Below are positions 1 to 5,404 of a stretch of DNA of 38,278 nt, one piece after another. The notes under the pieces are model-generated. The model made no database searches. It saw nothing but the letters and a program-made list of their open reading frames with translations, and was not told the DNA's origin. The DNA is from an uncultured Erysipelotrichaceae bacterium (GTDB lineage: Bacteria > Bacillota_I > Bacilli_A > Erysipelotrichales > Erysipelotrichaceae). The stretch spans positions 1 to 38,278 of the forward strand of contig OMXQ01000015.1 in assembly GCA_900315065.1 (NCBI GenBank), in the 5' to 3' direction. How positions within the stretch are numbered: the stretch's first letter is position 1; each line of letters begins with the position of its first letter. The position numbers and the translations under genes are program-made.

Positions 1-81
1 ATAGATCTCCGCACGGCCTACGAGGAATACCACTATGGCATATTTGCGGAGACTAATTCAGATACCGGGACCAACACTTAG
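1..81 (+). pseudogene. 3' end of an IS1595-like transposase gene (partial at window edge)
   Basis: The first 27 codons read in frame 1 to a TAG and encode 26 residues beginning IDLRTAYEEYHYGIFA. They match the C-terminus of the transposase at 3733-4826 almost residue for residue, with differences such as T/K and E/A. This is therefore the end of a second, diverged copy of the same insertion sequence in the same orientation. Similarity continues past the stop into roughly 20 bases of 3' flank. The rest of the copy lies outside the window, so I cannot say whether it is intact. Confidence 0.85.
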
Positions 82-122
82 CTCGAACATAGCGAAAAAG
101 TTTGATATACCCGAAATTGATC

Positions 123-156
123 ATGCGTAATTACTAAACCATCACAAGGTACGCAT
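123..156 (+). repeat. Inverted repeat upstream of the RiPP cassette
   Basis: ATGCGTA at 123-129 and TACGCAT at 150-156 are perfect 7-base inverted arms separated by 20 bases. They lie between the transposase remnant and the promoter of the peptide gene. The pair could be a regulator site or a weak terminator for the IS transcript. No T-run follows directly, so a classic terminator is not supported. Confidence 0.45.
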
Positions 157-173
157 TATTTCTGCAACGAAAG

Positions 174-192
174 TGCTATACTATTTATAGCA
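174..192 (+). promoter_or_regulatory. Promoter -10 with overlapping operator-like dyad for the RiPP cassette
   Basis: TGCTATA (174-180) and TATAGCA (186-192) form a perfect 7-base dyad with a 5-base spacer. The sequence TATACT (177-182) inside it is a good -10 hexamer. I see no convincing -35 element 17 bases upstream, as expected for an activated or tightly controlled promoter. The ribosome site GAAGGAGGG follows at 197-205, leading to the ATG at 213. No regulator gene is in the cassette. Confidence 0.5.
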
Positions 193-212
193 TAATGAAG
201 GAGGGAAAGCTC

Positions 213-314
213 ATGTATGTAACACCAGAGATAATTGAAATTGATATTTCTGAAATAGAAATCAATTCAATCCTTGGCTGTGTTTGTGCAACTGGAAAAT
301 CCACACATACATAA
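213..314 (+). CDS. Candidate RiPP precursor peptide, 33 aa with C-terminal CxC
   Basis: This short gene encodes 33 residues and has a strong ribosome site (GAAGGAGGG, 8 bases upstream of the ATG). The first 20 residues (MYVTPEIIEIDISEIEINSI) form an acidic Ile/Glu-rich stretch that looks like a leader peptide. The last 13 residues read LGCVCATGKSTHT, with Cys23 and Cys25 and several Thr/Ser, and look like a core peptide. A terminator follows directly, then genes for a radical SAM maturase, a PqqD-like protein and an exporter, which is the standard arrangement for a ribosomally made, radical-SAM-modified peptide. Thioether crosslinks from the Cys residues are plausible, but nothing in the sequence fixes the chemistry. 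I do not recognise the family. Confidence 0.75.
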   Translation: MYVTPEIIEIDISEIEINSILGCVCATGKSTHT

Positions 315-318
315 CAAT

Positions 319-342
319 AATGCTGCTTAAAGCAGCATTTTT
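319..342 (+). terminator. Intercistronic terminator/attenuator after the precursor gene
   Basis: AATGCTGCT (319-327) pairs with AGCAGCATT (331-339) around a 3-base loop, followed by a T-run ending at 342. It starts only four bases after the precursor stop codon and before the maturase gene. In RiPP operons such a partially read-through hairpin lets the peptide mRNA exceed the enzyme mRNA. Confidence 0.8.
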
Positions 343-356
343 GATGAGCTAACTTT

Positions 357-1631
357 ATGGTAATAAGATATAAAAACATGTATTTAGATACTGAAAATAA
401 CTTTTTCTCACATGACCATCCTACCGATAATCAAATGAAAGTGCCTTATAATTTTAATCTTACAAAAGTTAAAAAGTATTCACCTTACAAAATAAAGGAA
501 ATTGGACTGTGTGTATCAAATTGTTGTAATTTTCGGTGTAATTATTGTATCGATTCTGTTGATAACTCCTCACCTGCTTTTCTTTCTGTAAAGCAAGTAA
601 ATATTTTTCTTGATGAAATTTTTAAAATTTGGAAAATACGCAGTGTAGCTATTGAGCCTCATCCTCTTAAAGTATATTTTTCAGGCGCTGGAGAGCAAAC
701 TTTTTTATGGGATCGCTTTAAAGAAATTGTGCTATTTATTCTCGAAAAAAGCAAGAAACATAATATTCCAATACAGTTTGGAATAACAACTAATGGATAT
801 CTGAAACAAGATGAAATCGAATTTCTTTCTAACAATTTTGACTATATTACAGTTTCTTACGACGGAACACCACAGATTCAAAATACTAATAGAAAAACAT
901 CAACAGGTAATCCCACCAGCAATATTGTTGCAAAGACTATCAATTCATTATTACTTAGCAGGGCTAAGATAATCATCCGCACAACGATTTGGCCTCAGAA
1001 TTTTAAGAATATTGAATCTATTATTTCTTATCTCTATCTGACTTTTGGTTCAAATTTCATTTGGGAGTTAAATCCAGTAATACCTATTGGAAGAGCTGAA
1101 CAATCTTTAACCAGTTACACTGGTTCTTATGATTTTGCTGAGACTTACTCTAAAGCATTAATGCTTTGTAAGAAGTATGGTATTACCACGAATAATGTAT
1201 TTTTCCCAACGTCGCTAAATCAATTATCTTGCGGTGCATATGTAAAATATTGTCAATGTCCATGGCTTCTTCCCTCAGGAGAAATAGTTTCTTGTATTGA
1301 ATCCATGAAATATTCAGACAAGCTAGGGTATTTGAATGACTGTAGTGTAATTTGGAATGACCATATTAATCCTGTTCTAGAAGATAGCACCAGCAATGCG
1401 AATGCTGATTGTGTTTCTTGCTTTGCATATCCATTTTGCAAATGTGGTTGCCCAGCAAGGCGTTTAGAAGAAAAAAATAAAAACAGTATTTATTGGAAAT
1501 GTGAGCAGATTAAAAATTATGTTAGTCGAATATACGATGATTTACTTGCCGGCAAGCAGAACGATTTTATTAAGCTAGAGAAAGTAACGCAAGGCAATAC
1601 TTGCATATACAAATTGGAGAATATTATATGA
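357..1631 (+). CDS. Radical SAM/SPASM-like peptide maturase
   Basis: This 424-residue protein is a radical SAM enzyme. The [4Fe-4S]-SAM motif is CNFRCNYC (Cys57, Cys61, Cys64), followed by the SAM-binding segment FSGAGEQTF in place of the usual GGEP. The C-terminal third is cysteine-rich: CGAYVKYCQCPW, a lone Cys before IESM, then a CxxC...CxCxC cluster and a final WKCEQ. This resembles a SPASM/twitch domain holding auxiliary Fe-S clusters. With the adjacent 33-residue Cys peptide and PqqD-like protein it most likely installs a thioether or C-C crosslink. The ATG at 357 has only a weak GAGC ribosome site; the ATG at 378 is an alternative start. The gene is strikingly AT-rich compared with the rest of the window, which suggests transfer. 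Its TGA overlaps the next gene's ATG (ATGA). Confidence 0.85.
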   Translation: MVIRYKNMYLDTENNFFSHDHPTDNQMKVPYNFNLTKVKKYSPYKIKEIGLCVSNCCNFRCNYCIDSVDNSSPAFLSVKQVNIFLDEIFKIWKIRSVAIEPHPLKVYFSGAGEQTFLWDRFKEIVLFILEKSKKHNIPIQFGITTNGYLKQDEIEFLSNNFDYITVSYDGTPQIQNTNRKTSTGNPTSNIVAKTINSLLLSRAKIIIRTTIWPQNFKNIESIISYLYLTFGSNFIWELNPVIPIGRAEQSLTSYTGSYDFAETYSKALMLCKKYGITTNNVFFPTSLNQLSCGAYVKYCQCPWLLPSGEIVSCIESMKYSDKLGYLNDCSVIWNDHINPVLEDSTSNANADCVSCFAYPFCKCGCPARRLEEKNKNSIYWKCEQIKNYVSRIYDDLLAGKQNDFIKLEKVTQGNTCIYKLENII

Positions 1632-1927
1632 ATGCAGTTGTTATTACTAATCAATATTATTATTTGCAAAGCCTTATTAGTACTGAATATAATGACCAAA
1701 TTATTATTAAGAAACAAGATGGAAACATACTATTACTGAATAAAACAGCATCGGACATATATAAGTATTTATTTGATTCGATAAAATATGAAGATGTAAA
1801 AGTATCGATGATCAATCTATATTTACAAAAAAAATATAAGATAGATCGTGATTTATCAGACGATGTAACAAATTGCCTTCTGAATTTCATTGATAAGGGA
1901 ATTCTTTATGAAAAAACTCCAGAGTAA
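1628..1927 (+). CDS. PqqD-like RiPP recognition element protein
   Basis: A 99-residue protein starts at the ATG overlapping the maturase stop, with GGAG at 1615-1618 as ribosome site. An upstream in-frame start at 1601 has no ribosome site. The pattern DGNILLLNKTASDIYKYL followed by an amphipathic DDVTNCLLNFIDKGIL matches the PqqD/RRE winged-helix fold, which binds leader peptides and presents them to the radical SAM enzyme. No cysteine pattern or catalytic motif is apparent. Its place between maturase and exporter supports the role. The family is very divergent, so the call rests on fold-like pattern and context. Confidence 0.7.
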   Translation: MNAVVITNQYYYLQSLISTEYNDQIIIKKQDGNILLLNKTASDIYKYLFDSIKYEDVKVSMINLYLQKKYKIDRDLSDDVTNCLLNFIDKGILYEKTPE

Positions 1928-3671
1928 TTTAAAATGGCTTTTAGCCCCTTATTTGAAATATGCCAGGAACTATACAATCATTTCCATCCTGTTCTGGGGT
2001 ATCATTCTACCATCAACCCGCTATCTCAATGTCATTTTCCCCGAAGTAATGATCAATACCATTCTGAATACTGATACGTTTTCTAAGATCATAGGTGTCG
2101 TTCTTGGTTTCCAGATTATTTTCTTTCTCATCCCGGCCTTTGAGGATTTCTATAATGCCAGGATCCGTGATAAAGCAGAAGCACGGGTAGAGGCAATGCA
2201 GAAGAAGGAAATCTATGAATTCGCTTCAAAAGTGAAGTATGAGGCAATTGATCAGCCATCTTATTATGAGCACTTTACCTGGACCATTGAGAACTATTCT
2301 GCAAAGAGCCAGGAATGTTTTTCTTTGATGGAGCAGGCACTTTCTGCTGTCGTGATTATTCTTTCTATGTTTGTACTCTTAGCGAAGATCCACCCATTGA
2401 TCATTGTTTTAGCTGCGTTGAGTTCGGTCTTAAGAACCTATGGGTATTTTCAGTACAACAAATACTATGTTGAAAGAGACAAAAGTGTCCTGGAAAATGA
2501 CAGGCGGCTTGATTATTTTCATCGTGTTTTCTACATGAAAGATTATGCGGTTGATCTGAAAACAACCTGTTTGAAACACATATTGCATCGTAAATATGAT
2601 TACAATATCCAGGAAAAAGAAGACAAGATAGAGAACTTTTCATATGACCTGGTCCGATGGGCATGGTTCAGTGATGTCATTTATCATGTTTTCATGATCG
2701 GTATCATTCTTTATGTCGCCTATATGATCTACTCTGGAAAGATCTCGGATGCGGCTTCCTATATTACGATCATGTTATCCATTGAGCAACTGGACCAGAA
2801 TATGTATCAGTTATTTGAACTAATGCAAGACATGAACAAACTAGATATATACGCGGATGAAATCAAAGCATTCTATGACGCACCTGTCGAAGAACAGAAA
2901 ACCGATACAAAAGAACTTTCCCTGCCTTATTCCCTGAAGCTTGAGCATCTGTATTTCCATTATCCCAATTCTTCTTTTACCATTGAAGATCTGAATCTGA
3001 ATATATTACCAGGGCAGAAAATCGCTATTGTTGGAGAAAACGGTGCTGGAAAAACAACACTGATGAAGCTGTTACTGCGCTTGTATGAACCGGAACAGGG
3101 AACGATCCGGATCAACGGTATTGATATTAAAAACATACCACTGAAGCAGCTGAGAAATACCGTCGGCGCAGTACCGCAGAGCGCAAATATATATGCATTT
3201 TCCTGCCGGGAAAACCTGCAATTGTATGCAGAAAGCACGGATGACATGTTGTTGAAACATGCGGAATCTGTTGGATTAACAGATGTGCTGAAGAAAGACA
3301 ATGGAAATCTCAATTCAGAAATGACACGAGAATTTGATGACAACGGTATTGTTCTTTCCGGCGGTGAAGTTCAACGATTAGCACTGGCACGTGTATTGAC
3401 GGGCAAGTTCGGACTGCTGTTACTGGATGAGCCTTCCTCTGCCCTCGATCCGATTGCTGAAAGCAAACTGACAGAGGACTTCAACGAAAAGACGAAGGAT
3501 ATTACAACAATAACAGTCGCTCATCGCTTATCAACGATACGAAACGCCGACTGCATCTATGTTATGAGTAACGGTAAGGTTATTGAATCCGGAACTCATG
3601 AAGAACTGATGAAACAGAATGGGCTGTACAAAGAGATGTTCACAGATCAGGCAAAATACTATCAAACATAA
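1908..3671 (+). CDS. ABC exporter (fused membrane and ATPase domains) of the RiPP cassette
   Basis: A 587-residue half-transporter. Residues 1-330 contain hydrophobic membrane segments, and the C-terminal ATPase has Walker A GENGAGKTT, signature LSGGEVQRLALA, Walker B LLLLDEPSSALD and the H-loop TVAHRL. The ATG at 1908, preceded by AAGGGA, is a better start than the TTG at 1890. The gene overlaps the PqqD-like gene by 20 bases, so they are translationally coupled. There is no N-terminal C39 peptidase domain, so it can export the modified peptide but probably does not cleave the leader; no protease is encoded in the cassette. It may also give self-immunity. Base composition is less AT-rich than the maturase. 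Confidence 0.88.
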   Translation: MKKLQSNLKWLLAPYLKYARNYTIISILFWGIILPSTRYLNVIFPEVMINTILNTDTFSKIIGVVLGFQIIFFLIPAFEDFYNARIRDKAEARVEAMQKKEIYEFASKVKYEAIDQPSYYEHFTWTIENYSAKSQECFSLMEQALSAVVIILSMFVLLAKIHPLIIVLAALSSVLRTYGYFQYNKYYVERDKSVLENDRRLDYFHRVFYMKDYAVDLKTTCLKHILHRKYDYNIQEKEDKIENFSYDLVRWAWFSDVIYHVFMIGIILYVAYMIYSGKISDAASYITIMLSIEQLDQNMYQLFELMQDMNKLDIYADEIKAFYDAPVEEQKTDTKELSLPYSLKLEHLYFHYPNSSFTIEDLNLNILPGQKIAIVGENGAGKTTLMKLLLRLYEPEQGTIRINGIDIKNIPLKQLRNTVGAVPQSANIYAFSCRENLQLYAESTDDMLLKHAESVGLTDVLKKDNGNLNSEMTREFDDNGIVLSGGEVQRLALARVLTGKFGLLLLDEPSSALDPIAESKLTEDFNEKTKDITTITVAHRLSTIRNADCIYVMSNGKVIESGTHEELMKQNGLYKEMFTDQAKYYQT

Positions 3672-3672
3672 A

Positions 3673-3714
3673 AGGTCGCCGAATCTTAAATGATTCTGGC
3701 GACCGCTTTTGTAT
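3673..3714 (+). terminator. Terminator of the RiPP cassette
   Basis: GGTCGCCGAATC and GATTCTGGCGACC form a long stem with a single bulged T and a short AT loop, followed by CGCTTTT. It lies two bases after the exporter stop and marks the end of the cassette before the insertion sequence. Confidence 0.8.
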
Positions 3715-3732
3715 CCAGTCATCCCAATTCTC

Positions 3733-4826
3733 ATGAATAACCTGACTCCTGTTGAAGTTGAGTTCATCAATGCCTGTATTTCCAAGATTTACAAGCAGAA
3801 GATACTTCTGACACTCAGAACTTCGAGAATCTTGAAAGTGCTGTGTGTGAGTGTTCTCATTGCCATTCAAAGCATTTTATTAAGAACGGACACATCAGAT
3901 CTAATGGCAACCAGAGATACTTGTGCAAGAACTGCGGTGCTTCCTTCAGTGCCTCAACGAATACATTCTTCTCTCATTGCCGGAGTTCTTATGATACCTG
4001 GGCAGAATTCATTGCCTGTGAGTTAAATGATGACACTCTGAAGCAGGAATCTCTTCATACCCAGCGCAGTGTATCAACCTGCTTTAATATGCGTCATATG
4101 CTTCACGACGCTGCTTCCAGAAGAACTTCTGATCATCTTCACGGTCTGGTTGAAATTGATGCGACATACTCACCAATCAATCTCAAAGGAACCAAAGAAG
4201 AGAATATGCCGAGAATTTCAAAACCGAGAGGCAAGCACAAGACCAGTAGTATCAATAAGAAACTCAGCGGTATCAGCCATCACAAGGTTTGTATCATTTC
4301 AGCCATTGATGAAGATGACAACATGTTCTTCAAGATTGCAGGTCTTGGCCCTGAAAGCCAGGAAATGTATGAGAAATTCGCTGATCACTTTGAGAAAGAT
4401 GTCACCCTGGTTTCCGATGACAGGCCAGCCATTCTCAATTTCGCAGATAACCATAAGTTTTTCAAAGACACAATCCCTGTGATTGCCACAAAAGATACTT
4501 ACAAAACACCGAACGGCAATACCCTGGCAGAGAGCAATGAACTCCATCGGGAATACAAGGACTTTGTCCGTAAGAAACACGGCATCTCAATCAGACATAC
4601 GCAAGGATACCTTGACTGGCTTGTATTTAAAAAGCAGGTCAACTACTCATATGAACTCAGAAAGCAGAAATCAATATCTTACATGAAGGTAATGACAGAT
4701 AAATCGATGCTTAAATTCAAAGATATTTGTAAGTTGGAACTTCCGATAGACTTGCGGAAAGCGTACGAAGAATACCACTATGGTATATTTGCGGCTACTA
4801 ACTCAGATACCGCCAACAACACTTAA
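3733..4826 (+). pseudogene. IS1595-like transposase, frameshifted near the N-terminus
   Basis: The main frame is open from 3762 to a TAA at 4826. It encodes an N-terminal zinc ribbon (CSHCHSKHF...CKNCG) and an ISXO2/IS1595-type catalytic domain with EIDATY, VTLVSDDRPAI and LAESNELHREY...HTQGYLDWLVF. The natural N-terminus (MNNLTPVEVEFINACISKIY) is in another frame starting at ATG 3733, and the two join only by a -1 shift near 3795-3800. I see no slippery heptamer, and no ribosome site precedes 3733, so a deletion is more likely than programmed frameshifting. A GTG at 3843 could start a shortened protein, but this begins inside the zinc ribbon. No left terminal inverted repeat was found. Confidence 0.8.
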
Positions 4827-4864
4827 TGCGAATTTAGCGAGAAATTAACCCTAATTAAAATTCT

Positions 4865-4897
4865 CCCGTGAGAAATTAACTGCTCACGGGTGTTTTT
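4865..4897. terminator. Strong hairpin terminator after the transposase
   Basis: CCCGTGAG (4865-4872) and CTCACGGG (4883-4890) pair around a 10-base loop, with TGTTTTT following on the plus strand. It ends transcription of the transposase. The minus-strand side lacks a comparable T-run. Confidence 0.75.
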
Positions 4898-4913
4898 CAA
4901 TTCTCGGTTTTGA

Positions 4914-5390
4914 TTATTCATCCTCTTCGGATTTTGGACTTTTCAGGAAATTCATGATTTCTTCCACGCTCTTATCACTGCTTTTAATTGCGTTCAGGAG
5001 GTCTTCCTTCTGGATTGCTTTTCTCTTATCTGCAAGTTTCTTCAGCTTCTCCATCTCTGCGTCGTATTTCTACCTGGCGTTTATCACTTCATGCTGCTAT
5101 CTTTCAATTTTCTCATCCAACGATATTCTGCGGCTTGCCATTTCATTCTTTTCCTTCTTTGTCATAGTCACATTGAAGTCTGTATCCAAGTTTTCTGGCA
5201 TCGTCGTTTACATAAGTCTGATCCATATCAATGTAGCTAGACCCTCATCATGAATGATCTTCCGAATGACCAGCCAGGAACCAATGCGAAGACAACCGCT
5301 TCTGGATGATTCAAATTCATGCCTTTCCACTGACACAATTCTCTTAATATTTGGTAATACTAATAAAGAGCTTCCCTTTCCAGGAAACTC
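4914..5390 (-). pseudogene. Decayed minus-strand gene, probably mobile-element derived
   Basis: One minus frame from 5390 to the TAA at 4914 reads as protein but has internal stops at 5208-5210 (TAA), 5097-5099 (TAG) and 5070-5072 (TAG). The upper part begins FPGKGSSLLVLPNIKR and continues as a basic, DNA-binding-like segment; by memory this resembles IS4/IS1634-type transposase N-termini, which I cannot verify. The lower part is a charged coiled-coil tail ending KSSDKSVEEIMNFLKSPKSE. A neighbouring frame reads sensibly through the middle (DQTYVNDDARKLGYRLQCDY), so at least two frameshifts are likely as well. This fills the gap between the insertion sequence and the glycoside hydrolase gene. 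No function is expected. Confidence 0.55.
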
Positions 5391-5404
5391 TTATTTTTAT
5401 CAGA

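Larger units (their letters stand above)
3733..4897 (+). mobile_element. IS1595-family insertion sequence copy (boundaries not resolved)
   Basis: The element is defined by its transposase. Its 3' flank (CGAATTTAGCGAGAAATTA after the stop) resembles the flank after the copy at 1-81 (CGAACATAGCGAAAAAGTT), so both share the right end. I could not find a matching left inverted repeat between 3672 and 3733, so the left end may be lost. With the copy at the window start it brackets the RiPP cassette in direct orientation. Confidence 0.65.

Noticed and set aside
1908-3671. Peptidase-containing (C39) bacteriocin exporter
   Set aside because: The protein begins directly with membrane segments and has no N-terminal Cys/His peptidase domain.
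4954-5253. Plus-strand 99-codon Ser/Phe-rich frame
   Set aside because: It is the complement of the decayed minus-strand coiled-coil gene; no ribosome site or domain.
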